Positions 9,357 to 19,349 of a stretch of 64,000 nucleotides of DNA are shown here, piece by piece. Position 1 is the stretch's first letter; each line of letters opens with the position of its first letter. The DNA is from Alkalibacterium olivapovliticus (lineage in GTDB: Bacteria; Bacillota; Bacilli; Lactobacillales; Carnobacteriaceae_A): NCBI RefSeq assembly GCF_003003275.1, contig NZ_PVTO01000006.1, forward strand, positions 53,317 through 117,316, written 5' to 3'. Below the pieces are notes generated by a model. That model saw nothing but the letters and a program-made list of their open reading frames with translations, was not told the origin of the DNA and did not search any database. The position numbers and the translations under genes are program-made.

Positions 9357-10688
9357 ATGATCGATACTAAATTATTATATAAAGGATTGTTACTGCTCTC
9401 AACAGCCGGTTTATTAGCTGCTTGTGGAAATGGAGATGACGGCGACGCTGGTGATACAGGAACAGATACGGATTCAACTGAAGAGGTAGATTCAGCAGAA
9501 GATACTAACGGTGAAACTGCTGAAGGCGAAACTTCAAACGAAGACGAACCCGAAAAACCTGAAATGCTTACGATGTGGGTCAACCAGGAAGAACAGCAGT
9601 TAGATGCGTATGAAGAAATTACTGAGCGCTTTACTGAAGAGTATGGCATCGACGTTCAAATCACACCATATGAAATGCTGGAGCAGTTAGACGGAATGAG
9701 CTTGGATGGTCCAGCTGGTCAAGGTCCTGATTTATTCTTCCAGCCGCATGACCGTATGGGCGATATTTACTTACAAGGTGTAGCCGCTGAACTGGAACTG
9801 ACTGATGATCAGTTAAGCCGATTGGGCGAATACAACGAAGAAGCTGTTCAGTCATTCAGCTATGAAGGAATCCAGTTCGGTATTCCAGCTGTTGTTGAAA
9901 CGTATGCTTTATTCGTAAATAATGAATTAGTACCTGAAGCACCAGAGACAATGGAAGAACTAGTTGAAATTGCAGCTGATCTGACTGGAGACGGTCAATA
10001 CGGATTCATGATGAATGCTGGAGATTTATACTTCACATACCCATTCATTACAGCTGATGGCGGATATATCTTCGGACAAGATGCTGACGGTGTTTATGAC
10101 CCAACAGATATCGGATTGAATTCTCCAGAAACAGTATCTGCTGTAGAAGGCATTCAATCATGGTTTGATGATGGCTTGATGCCACCTGGAACAGACTTGG
10201 AAGTTGCAAACAGCTTATTCATGGATGGCCAGTTAGGTATGATTGTTAACGGACCTTGGGCTATTCCAGATTACCGTGACTCAATTGGAGACAACCTGCA
10301 AGTTGTTGAACTGCCAACTCAAAACGGCGAACAATTGAACTCGTTCTCAGGGAATAAAGGCTGGTTAGTCAACTATTACACTGAAAATGAGTACTGGGCA
10401 ACTGAGTTAGCACTGTTCATTACTAACGAAGAAAGTTCTACAACTTACTTCGAAGTAGCGGGTGAATTACCGGCTCATACTGCAGTAGAAATCGATGACG
10501 AATTCATGGATCCAATCTTTGCACAAACACAACACGCGCACCCAATGCCTAACATTCCTGAAATGTCTCAAGTTTGGGAGCCTTTAGGTGACGCATTACA
10601 ATTCGTACAGCAGGGTGACGATGTGCAAGAAGTTTTAGATGAAGCTGTTCAGGATATTGAAGCTAACATTTCAATGATGGGACAATAA
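9357..10688 (+). CDS. malE: Maltose/maltodextrin ABC transporter substrate-binding lipoprotein
   Basis: A 443-residue extracytoplasmic binding protein of the maltodextrin importer, related to MdxE/MalX. The lipoprotein signal ends in LLAAC with Cys23 as the lipidation site. A very acidic linker follows (residues 24-70, almost only D, E, G, T, S, N), then the type-1 binding-protein fold from MLTMWVNQEEQ. IVNGPWAIPDYRD and GNKGWLVNYYTENE fit the sugar-binding family. The acidic linker suggests a saline or alkaline habitat (inference). The permease genes follow, separated by a hairpin that probably keeps malE mRNA more abundant. No ATPase gene is in the cluster. Confidence 0.92.
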   Translation: MIDTKLLYKGLLLLSTAGLLAACGNGDDGDAGDTGTDTDSTEEVDSAEDTNGETAEGETSNEDEPEKPEMLTMWVNQEEQQLDAYEEITERFTEEYGIDVQITPYEMLEQLDGMSLDGPAGQGPDLFFQPHDRMGDIYLQGVAAELELTDDQLSRLGEYNEEAVQSFSYEGIQFGIPAVVETYALFVNNELVPEAPETMEELVEIAADLTGDGQYGFMMNAGDLYFTYPFITADGGYIFGQDADGVYDPTDIGLNSPETVSAVEGIQSWFDDGLMPPGTDLEVANSLFMDGQLGMIVNGPWAIPDYRDSIGDNLQVVELPTQNGEQLNSFSGNKGWLVNYYTENEYWATELALFITNEESSTTYFEVAGELPAHTAVEIDDEFMDPIFAQTQHAHPMPNIPEMSQVWEPLGDALQFVQQGDDVQEVLDEAVQDIEANISMMGQ

Positions 10689-10723
10689 TTTAGAATTAAA
10701 ACGATTAAACTAATTTGGATCGG

Positions 10724-10760
10724 GGAGATTGAGCAGATTCGTTTACTCAGTCTCCTTCTT
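10724..10760 (+). terminator. Intra-operon hairpin between malE and malF
   Basis: GGAGATTGAG pairs with CTCAGTCTCC (one G-U) around a 12-base loop, followed by TTCTT. The weak T tract suggests partial termination or mRNA stabilisation rather than full termination. Confidence 0.55.
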
Positions 10761-10856
10761 CATGTTAGTTCAGATGAAGCATAGGATGTATAGAGAGAGA
10801 CTGAACAGACAGAAATGTCTTTTGTGAAGTACAGGGCTGATTGAAGGAGAGAGAGT

Positions 10857-12173
10857 ATGCCTACTAACGAGAATGAAAAGAAATTCCAGCACCCGGTGAA
10901 TGCTAATTTAGACCATAGCCCTAAGAAAGCTATGCTGCTATCGATCATTCCAGGTATGGGCCAGATTTACAACAAGCGATTATTTAAAGGGTTAATACTA
11001 TTTGTACTGTTTGCTGCATTTACAGTTATGATGTTTGAATTTATAGCTGGAGGTCTACAGGGATTGATCACGTTAGGTGTCGAACCCAGAGTAGATGATT
11101 CCCGTGTGTTTTTAATTGAAGGGATTTTAGCTCTTATTTTCACCACGTTTTACGGCATATTCTATTACTTTAATATACAGGATGCCAAAGTGGAAGCACG
11201 CAGAATCAGAGACGGTTGGCGTCCTGGGACTGTTATGGAAAACTTCAGAAACGCATGGGATAGAAGTTTCCCTTACGTACTGATTGGTCCAGGATTCATG
11301 CTTCTGATTTTCGTAGTGATTCTGCCGATACTATTTATGGCATTTCTGGCATTTACAAACTACAACCTTTACAATGCGCCTCCCCGAAACATTTTGCAGT
11401 GGGTTGGTTTTGACAACTTTATCAGATTAGTGACGATTGCTGAGTGGCGTACAACGTTCTTCAGTGTTCTATCGTGGACATTGACCTGGACGTTCGTTGC
11501 CACAACTTTATCAATTGGATTAGCTATGTTTTTAGCTATTTTAACGAATGATAAACGGTTAAAAGGCACGCGAATTATTCGGACAGTCCTGATCCTGCCT
11601 TGGGCTGTGCCAGGATTTGTAACAATCATTATCTTTTCAGCCCTATTTAATGACAACTTTGGCGCAATCAATACGGATATTATCTTGCCACTGTTTGGAA
11701 CGACGATTCCCTGGATGTCTAACGTCATGTGGAGTCGTATTGCAATCATTATGATTCAAGTATGGCTTGGATTCCCTTACGTCTACGCGCTATTCTCGGG
11801 TGTACTAAAAGGGATTTCGGACGACTGGTACGAAGCGGCTGATATGGATGGGGCTACTAAATGGCAGAAGTTTATGAATATAACCTTCCCACATCTCATG
11901 TTTGCAACCGGACCGATATTGCTGACACAATACACATTCAACTTTAACAACTTCAATATTATCTATCTGTTTAACGAAGGTGGACCGGCTGTTCGTGGAC
12001 AAAGTGCCGGTGGGACGGATATCCTGATTTCCTGGGTGTACAACCTGACCTTTACAAATTCACAGTACAGTATGGCTGCTGCCATCTCCCTAATATTGGG
12101 GTTAATAGTTGCGACATTTGCTTTCTTCCAGTTCCGTCGCTCACGATCATTTAAAGATGAGGGGAATTTCTAA
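10857..12173 (+). CDS. malF: Maltodextrin ABC transporter permease, MalF type
   Basis: A 438-residue inner-membrane permease. An N-terminal extension with three hydrophobic segments (about 27-120, including SIIPGMGQIYNKRLFKG) precedes the six-helix core, as in MdxF/MalF. The EAA loop that contacts the ATPase reads EAADMDGATKWQKFMNITFPHL (split here only by length). It pairs with MalG to form the channel. AAGGAGAGAGAGT precedes the ATG. Its stop codon shares one base with the start of malG, so the two are translationally coupled. Confidence 0.92.
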   Translation: MPTNENEKKFQHPVNANLDHSPKKAMLLSIIPGMGQIYNKRLFKGLILFVLFAAFTVMMFEFIAGGLQGLITLGVEPRVDDSRVFLIEGILALIFTTFYGIFYYFNIQDAKVEARRIRDGWRPGTVMENFRNAWDRSFPYVLIGPGFMLLIFVVILPILFMAFLAFTNYNLYNAPPRNILQWVGFDNFIRLVTIAEWRTTFFSVLSWTLTWTFVATTLSIGLAMFLAILTNDKRLKGTRIIRTVLILPWAVPGFVTIIIFSALFNDNFGAINTDIILPLFGTTIPWMSNVMWSRIAIIMIQVWLGFPYVYALFSGVLKGISDDWYEAADMDGATKWQKFMNITFPHLMFATGPILLTQYTFNFNNFNIIYLFNEGGPAVRGQSAGGTDILISWVYNLTFTNSQYSMAAAISLILGLIVATFAFFQFRRSRSFKDEGNF

Positions 12174-13051
12174 TGAGTAAATTATTCGAACGTATGCAGA
12201 AGAAACAATTGACACGTAAACAGAAAAGCAAGATCGAGGTTGCCTTTATTTACCTCATTATTGCGGTTATGTTTATCATCATCTTCTACCCGCTGTTCTG
12301 GGCGTTTGCAATTTCTATGAATACCTCATCGAATTTGTACACAGCATCTCTTTCACCTGAGAACTGGTCTCTGGATAATTACAGATGGCTCTTTACCAAT
12401 CCACGAAGTGATTATCTACTCTGGTACCGTAATACGTTATTCGTATCCACTGTGGTTACTGTGGTGACCACATTACTGGTTACTTTTACAGCGTATGCTT
12501 TCTCGCGCTACCGCTTCAAAGGAAGAACATATGGATTATATGCGTTCTTGTTACTTCAAATGTTTCCTGTATTAATGGCAATGGTGGCTTTATACATCTT
12601 GCTGAACACTATAGGATTACTTGATAACTTATGGGGACTGATCCTGATTTATATCGGCGGGAATATTCCAATGAATGCCTTTCTTGTTAAAGGTTATCTG
12701 GATACTCTGCCTAAATCACTGGATGAGTCAGCTAAAATGGATGGAGCGGGGCACTTTAGAATTTTCTTCCAGATCCTACTGCCCCTTGCGAAACCGATCC
12801 TATCAGTGGTAGCCTTGTTCAACTTCATGGCACCATTTATGGACTTCATTCTGCCGCGTATTGTACTGAGAAGTCCTGAAAACTTTACACTTGCACTTGG
12901 GTTGTATAACTTTGTTAACGCTCAGTTTTCTAACAACTTCAGTCGATTTGCGGCGGGTGCAGTACTGATCGCTATTCCAATTGCAACTGTTTACCTTGTC
13001 CTCCAGAAGTACCTGATCTCAGGTCTTGCCTCTGGTGCGACAAAAGGATAG
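12173..13051 (+). CDS. malG: Maltodextrin ABC transporter permease, MalG type
   Basis: A 292-residue permease with six predicted helices and the EAA loop DESAKMDGAGHFRIFFQ. It overlaps malF by one base (TAATG). Together with malE and malF it makes a B. subtilis MdxEFG-like importer. The energising ATPase (MsmK/MsmX type) must be encoded elsewhere, as is usual in this group. A hairpin with a T run follows the stop codon. Confidence 0.92.
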   Translation: MSKLFERMQKKQLTRKQKSKIEVAFIYLIIAVMFIIIFYPLFWAFAISMNTSSNLYTASLSPENWSLDNYRWLFTNPRSDYLLWYRNTLFVSTVVTVVTTLLVTFTAYAFSRYRFKGRTYGLYAFLLLQMFPVLMAMVALYILLNTIGLLDNLWGLILIYIGGNIPMNAFLVKGYLDTLPKSLDESAKMDGAGHFRIFFQILLPLAKPILSVVALFNFMAPFMDFILPRIVLRSPENFTLALGLYNFVNAQFSNNFSRFAAGAVLIAIPIATVYLVLQKYLISGLASGATKG

Positions 13052-13063
13052 AACCAACTTAAG

Positions 13064-13099
13064 CTTCCCTTACACCTATTGTGGGGGGAGTTTTTTTTG
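13064..13099 (+). terminator. Terminator after malG
   Basis: CTTCCC and GGGGAG form a short stem (one G-U) around TTACACCTATTGTGG, followed by eight T residues. Confidence 0.55.
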
Positions 13100-13105
13100 C
13101 ACATT

Positions 13106-13120
13106 TTGTAAGCGTTAACT
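13106..13120. promoter_or_regulatory. cre site (CcpA) upstream of the amylopullulanase
   Basis: TTGTAAGCGTTAACT matches the catabolite-responsive element consensus WTGNAANCGNWNNCW at every position. It lies 24 bases before the start codon, where bound CcpA would block transcription when glucose is present. Confidence 0.7.
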
Positions 13121-13143
13121 AAAAAAGAAGAGGAGTTAAGTAG

Positions 13144-16100
13144 ATGAACAGAAAATGGAGTTCTTTCTTTTCCGCTTTAATGGTGAGTTTAATGGTGTTT
13201 CAGTCACTGGCAAGTGTACTCCCGATTTTTACAACAACGGTCAGTGCAGAAACAGAACGTCAGCTGCGTGTCCATCTGGAGACAGAGACAATCGATAATG
13301 ATCTGTCCTTATGGATCTGGGGGGATGTCATCAGTGAATCATCTGACGTAGCTGAATGGCCGAGTGGGTCGGCTTTCAATGAAGATGATCAGACAGAATT
13401 TGGTTACTTCCAGGATATCCCGATTGATGCAGATGCAGAAGAAATCGGCATGATCGCTGTATACGCAGATGAATCCAAGTTCATCGATGAAGACATCATC
13501 ATCTCATTATTCGATAATGTCGATGAAGTCTGGATCAGAGAAGACGGATCCGTTTATTATTATGAGCCTGTTGACTTTGAAACGCCGACGATTCGCATTC
13601 ATTTCTCTGATGAATCTGAAAATTATTCGGACTATGGCATCTGGTTCTGGGGTGCAGCACCTAATCTTCCTCAAAACTGGCCGGACGATGCAATCTATTT
13701 TTCTTCAGAACAGGTAGGACCATACGGAGCTTATGTAGACATTCCTGTTAACGAAGGAGCCGGCGGTTTTTCATTTCTGATTTTGAACAGCGCTACAGGC
13801 GAGCAGACAGGTGATCTGGTGTTTGAAGAACTAGCCAGTCATCAGCAGATTTTCCTCAAATCCGATGTCGAAGAAGTGTTCACAAATCCGTATTTCCAGT
13901 CTTTGGCAGAAGAAGAGGATGAACTGGATGAGACGGAAGGCGAAGGCGACATTACAGTCTCTGCTTCAGTGAATCGATCATTCGATTATTCAGAACATGG
14001 CATACTGGACGTGGAAATTGACAACCATTCTGAACTTGTAATTGACCGTATCTCTGCAGACGTGTCATCTATAGGTGGAAGAAGCAATCTGACGATCTCA
14101 CCGGAGTTGAACCGGGTCACCTTGTCTGTTGACCACACAGTTGCACCGGGTACGTACCCGATCACCGTGACTGTCTGGGATGAGACTAATGGACGATACA
14201 CCACTCAGACAGAAGTGACAATCGATGCTCGAGTTAAAGCAGAAGGCGAACGGGACTGGGATGAAGAAATCATTTACTTCATGCTGACAGACCGCTTTGC
14301 TGACGGAGATGAATCGAACAACAATCCCTATGGACTTGATTACGCCAATGCAGACAACCCCCGCGGCACCTATCAGGGTGGAGACTTTAAAGGGGTGACT
14401 CAGAATCTTGACTATCTCGATGAGCTGGGGGTATCGACAATATGGGTCTCACCAATCGTTGAGAACGTTGCGTATGATGTAGAGTATGCCAGCGCAGATG
14501 GCAGCTATTACGGCTATCACGGCTACTGGGCTTCGAACTTTGAAGAATTGAATCCTCATCTGGGAACACTCGCAGATTTTCATGAACTGATCGATTCTGC
14601 TGCAGACCGGGGCATTAATATCATGGTCGATGTAGTGTTGAATCACCCAGGTTACGGCCTGCATCCCTCTAACACCGTTCCCAATCCACCAGAAGGCTAC
14701 CCGACTGATGAAGACCGCGCACGATTCGACGGCATGATCAGAGAAAATTCCGGTGGGGGCGACTTGACGATGGAACTGGCTGGATTGCCTGATTTCATTA
14801 CTGAACGTCAGGATGTGAGAGAACAGCTGGTCGACTGGCAGGCAGACTGGATCACCAAGTCTACGACACCTAATGGGAATGCTATTGCGAGTTACCGAGT
14901 GGATACAGTGAAACACGTGGATGATACGACGTGGCAGCACTTTAAAAATGAACTGGTTGAAAAAGACCCCGGCTTCCGTCTGATTGGCGAATCATGGGGA
15001 GCGAATTACAACAGCCATACGCGCTATCTGAATTCCGGCATGATGGATAGTCTGCTTGATTTCAGCTTTAAAGATTATGCCTCAAGCTTTGTAAGAGGGA
15101 ATCTGACAGCAGCAAATGATTTGCTGGTTGAACGCAACCAGGTACTGGCAAGCGATGCAACACTTGGTCAATTCCTTGGCAGTCATGACGAAGCTGGATT
15201 TTTATACGGACATGATAATAATGAAGGCATGCTTAAACTAGCTGCTTCTCTTCAAATGACAGCTAAAGGGCAGCCAGTCATTTATTACGGCGAAGAACTG
15301 GGTCAATCCGGACCCGAAAACTGGCCTGTCTACGATAACCGCTATGATTTAGCCTGGGACGACGTTGAAGGGAATGATATCCTGGCTCATTATCAGGCAC
15401 TCACAGGGTTCAGAAATGATAACAGTGAGCTGCTGTCCAGAGGAACAAGGAGTGAATTTCTGACTTCTGAAAATGAGGACTGGATGATGGTCGAACGTGC
15501 ATTGAACGATGAGCTAGTTTATATGGCGTTTAATGTTTCAGAAGAGGAACAGACGATTTCAGTCGAAGTGGATAACGAAAATGTAGTGGTTATGGATCAC
15601 TACTCCAATGTTGATTATACCGCAGTAGAAGCTGATGGCAGCTACGTTCTGACCTATACAGTACCTGCAATGGCAGACGGCGGGACGGCTTTACTCACAA
15701 TCGAAAACGGGTCGTTCATTTCTCAGGAAGTGGAAACACCTGATGATTCAGAAACGCCTCAAGAAGAAGGTGAGCTAGAAGACGGATTTTTTCGGCTCCA
15801 TTTTGCGACGCTTCCAGAGAATGATCCGTCGAATCTGGGACTTTGGATCTGGGAAGATGTAAAAGACCCGTCCGACACAGTCGGTGGATGGCCGGATGCT
15901 GCCTTATCTTTTGGTGATGCGGTCAGTACAGATTACGGCTACTATATGGATATAGAACTGGCAGAAGACCCGGAAGTCATCGGGTTCTTAATTAATAATA
16001 GAAGTGGAAGCAATCTGACAGGTGATCTGAGGGTGCGTTTGCTGGCACATGAAATGAATGAAGCCTGGCTGGATGCGAATTACAGCATCTATCCATATGA

Positions 16101-19100
16101 ACCCCTGATGGAAGAGGACATGATTCGCGTCAACTATCAGAGAACAAATGAGGATTATGACAATTGGGGTTTATGGACATGGGACGATGTGCTGACACCT
16201 ACTGAAAACTGGACAACTGGCGCTATGGAAAGTGACGGTATCGGTCGAAACGGAACATTCTTCAATCTTGCCCTAGCCGAAGATGCAGAAGAAATCGGCT
16301 TCTTATTTGTTCAAAGAGATGGATCCGATCAGTCTACTGATTACGCATTTTCAGGCTTGTCTGAACAGAGTCAAATTTTTGTACGTGAAGGGGACGATAC
16401 TATTTATACCAATCCTTATTATGTCAGAGAAGACGGCATGATCAGAGCAGAACAGATTTCAGAAACGCAAATAGAGGTCTTCTTCCACTCTACAGAAGCG
16501 TTAACGGAAGAAGCGCTGATGGAATTGATTCAAGTCCTGGATAAAGACGGGAATACAGTCACATTTACGTCAGTTACAATAGATAATGAACGAAACGCTG
16601 TTACTTTAGAAGGAGACTTTTCATTAAATCAGGCACCTTACAGTATAGTGTTTGATGAAACTCAAGTGGAAGCTCGCATGGGATGGCGTTTGAAAGATGA
16701 ACTCTATGCTTATGATGGTGAGCTGGGACTTGATCTTCATGAAGACGGTACAGCTGATTTGAAAGTCTGGTCGCCAAGTGCAGAAGCTGTTCGAGTCATC
16801 TTATACGATAAAGACAACCAGTCCGAAGTGGTAAGAGATGACATCGAAATGACGTCACTGGAATCAGGTGTGTGGTCGATCGTTCTTGATGAGCAGTCAA
16901 CAGGACTGGAGGATGTGACAGGTTACTTCTACCATTTCGAAATTGAACGTAATGGTGAATCAGTACTGGCTCTAGATCCGTATGCCCGTTCGATGGCAGC
17001 ATGGAACAGTAGTGATCCTGACAATTATATCGGGAAAGCAGCCATAGTGAACCCGAGTCATATTGGACCGGAACTGGAATACGCTAATATTGAAGGCTAC
17101 GACAAACGTGAAGATGCCATCATCTATGAAATTCACGTCAGAGATTTCACCTCAGATCCTTCACTCGAAGATGAACTGGACAGTCAGTTTGGGACATTCA
17201 GTGCCTTTATTGAAAAACTGGATTATATTGAAAGTCTGGGTGTGACGCACGTCCAGCTGCTTCCGGTCATGAGCTATTTCTTTGCAAATGAATTTGAAAA
17301 CAGCGAACGGATGCTGGAGTATGGTTCAACTAATACGAACTTTAACTGGGGGTATGATCCGCACAGTTACTTCTCATTGACTGGAATGTATTCAGAAAAC
17401 CCGGAAGATCCAGCCAAGCGTATTGAAGAGTTTAAACAATTGATCGATGAAATTCATAGTCGTAAAATGGGCGTGGTCCTTGATGTTGTATACAACCATA
17501 CGGCGAGGGAACATATTTTTGAAGATCTTGAACCAAACTATTACCACTTCATGGACGCTGACGGCACTTCCCGTACAAGTTTTGGCGGCGGACGTCTAGG
17601 AACGACACATGAAATGGCGCGTCGCATACTGGTTGATTCCATTACGTACTGGGTGGAGGAATTTAAAGTAGACGGATTCCGATTCGACATGATGGGCGAC
17701 CATGATGCCGAAAGTATTCAGATTGCGTTTGATGAAGCGAAAAAATTGAATCCGAATATTCTGATGATCGGTGAAGGCTGGCGCACATTTGTCGGAGATG
17801 AAGGATATGAAGATGTTATGCCTGCGGATCAGGACTGGATGCAGCATACTGAATCAGTTGGATCATTTTCAGATGAGTTCAGAAATGAACTGAAATCCGG
17901 ATTCGGCAGTGAAGGCGAACCACGCTTCATTACAGGTGGTGCCCGTTCTATTCAGCAGATATTTGATAATCTCACAGCTAACCCGCATAACTTTACAGCA
18001 ACAAACCCTGGCGATGTCGTGCCTTACATTGCAGCTCACGATAATTTGACGCTGCATGACGTGATTGCCCAGTCTATTCAAAAAGATCCTGAAGATCATC
18101 AGCAGGAGATCCATCAGCGTATTCGTTTAGGCAACCTGATGGTGCTGACTGCTCAAGGTACACCGTTCATTCATGCTGGTCAGGAATTCGGACGCACGAA
18201 ACAATTCCGCGATCCGGACTTTGCTGAACCGGTAGCTGATGAACTTGTTCCATATAAATCAACGTTCATGACGAACGCTGATGGCAGTCCGTTCCTGTAC
18301 CCGTACTTTATTCACGACTCATATGATTCAACAGATGCAGTCAACATGTTTGAATGGAATAAAGCGACAAATGAAGAAGCTTATCCGATCAATACATTGA
18401 CGCAGTCGTATACTACTGGACTGATCGAGTTGAGACGAAGCACAGATGCTTTCCGTAAAGGAACGATGGAAGAAATTTCAGAACTCGTGTCACTAGTTGA
18501 TGCGCCAGAAATAGATGAGACAGATTTAGTGATTGCCTACCGGGCGGAGGATTCAAACGGAGATGTCTACTATGTCTTCGTGAACGCTGACGATACTGAA
18601 AGGGAATTGACACTGGATGCAGACTTGACAGAAGGATACGTCATTGTTGACGGCCAGACTGCAGGCACTCATTCAATCACTAGTCCAGAAGGGATTTCAG
18701 TTACAGAAGAGAGCGTTACTTTAGACCCGCTTACTGCTTCTGTTATAGTCTTAACGGATAGAGACATAGAAGAAGTGCCAGTTGAAGATCCGGATGAAGA
18801 TGAAGAGGGTGACTCAGAAGGCGATCCAGACGCAGATACAGACATTGATCCCGATGGAGACGAAGACACAGATCCAGACGGAGATACAGATATTGATCCC
18901 GATGGAGACGAAGATACAGATCCAGACGGAGATCCAGATATTGATCCCGATGGAGACGGGGACGCAGATCCAGATATTGATCCCGATGGAGACGAAGACA
19001 CAGATTCAGACGGAGATACGGACATTGATCCCGATGGAGACGGAGACACAGATCCAGACGGAGATCCAGATATTGATCCCGATGGAGACGGGGACGCAGA

Positions 19101-19308
19101 TCCAGACGGAGATCCAGATATTGATCCCGATGAAGATGAGGCTACAGACCCAGATGAAGACACGGACGAGACCCTTGATGGGGAATCCGATTCAGATTTA
19201 GGACAAAGGCTGCCATCAACGGCAACTGCCCTATGGACAGTTGGAGCAGTCGGCTTACTAAGTATCCTGACGGGGGCAGCTGTAAAACTATTCAAGAAGA
19301 AAAAATAA
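13144..19308 (+). CDS. Cell-wall-anchored bifunctional amylopullulanase (GH13 alpha-amylase + type I pullulanase)
   Basis: A 2054-residue secreted enzyme for starch, glycogen and pullulan. The signal peptide is cleaved after VSA (A35). Two CBM41-like starch-binding modules lie near 40 and 150. A first GH13 domain (about 370-790) has DVVLNH (D496), SYRVDTVKH (nucleophile D587), LIGESWG (E616) and GSHDEAG (D682). Two more CBM41-like modules lie near 883 and 994. A CBM48-type domain near 1190 leads to a pullulanase domain with YEIHVRDFT, DVVYNH (D1447), DGFRFDMMG (D1515), MIGEGW (E1544) and AAHDNLTLHD (D1633). An Asp-rich DPDGD repeat stalk spans about 1883-2015. The sorting signal is LPSTA (2023-2027), then a hydrophobic helix and KKKK. 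The order alpha-amylase then pullulanase matches known amylopullulanases of Bifidobacterium and alkaliphilic Bacillus. AGGAG precedes the ATG. Confidence 0.93.
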   Translation: MNRKWSSFFSALMVSLMVFQSLASVLPIFTTTVSAETERQLRVHLETETIDNDLSLWIWGDVISESSDVAEWPSGSAFNEDDQTEFGYFQDIPIDADAEEIGMIAVYADESKFIDEDIIISLFDNVDEVWIREDGSVYYYEPVDFETPTIRIHFSDESENYSDYGIWFWGAAPNLPQNWPDDAIYFSSEQVGPYGAYVDIPVNEGAGGFSFLILNSATGEQTGDLVFEELASHQQIFLKSDVEEVFTNPYFQSLAEEEDELDETEGEGDITVSASVNRSFDYSEHGILDVEIDNHSELVIDRISADVSSIGGRSNLTISPELNRVTLSVDHTVAPGTYPITVTVWDETNGRYTTQTEVTIDARVKAEGERDWDEEIIYFMLTDRFADGDESNNNPYGLDYANADNPRGTYQGGDFKGVTQNLDYLDELGVSTIWVSPIVENVAYDVEYASADGSYYGYHGYWASNFEELNPHLGTLADFHELIDSAADRGINIMVDVVLNHPGYGLHPSNTVPNPPEGYPTDEDRARFDGMIRENSGGGDLTMELAGLPDFITERQDVREQLVDWQADWITKSTTPNGNAIASYRVDTVKHVDDTTWQHFKNELVEKDPGFRLIGESWGANYNSHTRYLNSGMMDSLLDFSFKDYASSFVRGNLTAANDLLVERNQVLASDATLGQFLGSHDEAGFLYGHDNNEGMLKLAASLQMTAKGQPVIYYGEELGQSGPENWPVYDNRYDLAWDDVEGNDILAHYQALTGFRNDNSELLSRGTRSEFLTSENEDWMMVERALNDELVYMAFNVSEEEQTISVEVDNENVVVMDHYSNVDYTAVEADGSYVLTYTVPAMADGGTALLTIENGSFISQEVETPDDSETPQEEGELEDGFFRLHFATLPENDPSNLGLWIWEDVKDPSDTVGGWPDAALSFGDAVSTDYGYYMDIELAEDPEVIGFLINNRSGSNLTGDLRVRLLAHEMNEAWLDANYSIYPYEPLMEEDMIRVNYQRTNEDYDNWGLWTWDDVLTPTENWTTGAMESDGIGRNGTFFNLALAEDAEEIGFLFVQRDGSDQSTDYAFSGLSEQSQIFVREGDDTIYTNPYYVREDGMIRAEQISETQIEVFFHSTEALTEEALMELIQVLDKDGNTVTFTSVTIDNERNAVTLEGDFSLNQAPYSIVFDETQVEARMGWRLKDELYAYDGELGLDLHEDGTADLKVWSPSAEAVRVILYDKDNQSEVVRDDIEMTSLESGVWSIVLDEQSTGLEDVTGYFYHFEIERNGESVLALDPYARSMAAWNSSDPDNYIGKAAIVNPSHIGPELEYANIEGYDKREDAIIYEIHVRDFTSDPSLEDELDSQFGTFSAFIEKLDYIESLGVTHVQLLPVMSYFFANEFENSERMLEYGSTNTNFNWGYDPHSYFSLTGMYSENPEDPAKRIEEFKQLIDEIHSRKMGVVLDVVYNHTAREHIFEDLEPNYYHFMDADGTSRTSFGGGRLGTTHEMARRILVDSITYWVEEFKVDGFRFDMMGDHDAESIQIAFDEAKKLNPNILMIGEGWRTFVGDEGYEDVMPADQDWMQHTESVGSFSDEFRNELKSGFGSEGEPRFITGGARSIQQIFDNLTANPHNFTATNPGDVVPYIAAHDNLTLHDVIAQSIQKDPEDHQQEIHQRIRLGNLMVLTAQGTPFIHAGQEFGRTKQFRDPDFAEPVADELVPYKSTFMTNADGSPFLYPYFIHDSYDSTDAVNMFEWNKATNEEAYPINTLTQSYTTGLIELRRSTDAFRKGTMEEISELVSLVDAPEIDETDLVIAYRAEDSNGDVYYVFVNADDTERELTLDADLTEGYVIVDGQTAGTHSITSPEGISVTEESVTLDPLTASVIVLTDRDIEEVPVEDPDEDEEGDSEGDPDADTDIDPDGDEDTDPDGDTDIDPDGDEDTDPDGDPDIDPDGDGDADPDIDPDGDEDTDSDGDTDIDPDGDGDTDPDGDPDIDPDGDGDADPDGDPDIDPDEDEATDPDEDTDETLDGESDSDLGQRLPSTATALWTVGAVGLLSILTGAAVKLFKKKK
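18826..19150. repeat. In-gene tandem repeats encoding the DPDGD stalk
   Basis: Short degenerate repeats built from GATCCCGATGGAGAC and GATCCAGACGGAGAT blocks occur at least ten times. They encode acidic DxDGDxD units. The reverse strand reads as a long Ser/Pro/Gly frame, which is a shadow of this repeat. Confidence 0.85.
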
Positions 19309-19319
19309 GATAAATGATG

Positions 19320-19349
19320 AAGGCTCTTGCTAAGTGCAAGAGCCTTTAT
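19320..19349 (+). terminator. Terminator after the amylopullulanase
   Basis: AAGGCTCTTGC and GCAAGAGCCTT form an 11-bp perfect stem with a short TAAGT-type loop, followed by TATT. Confidence 0.8.
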
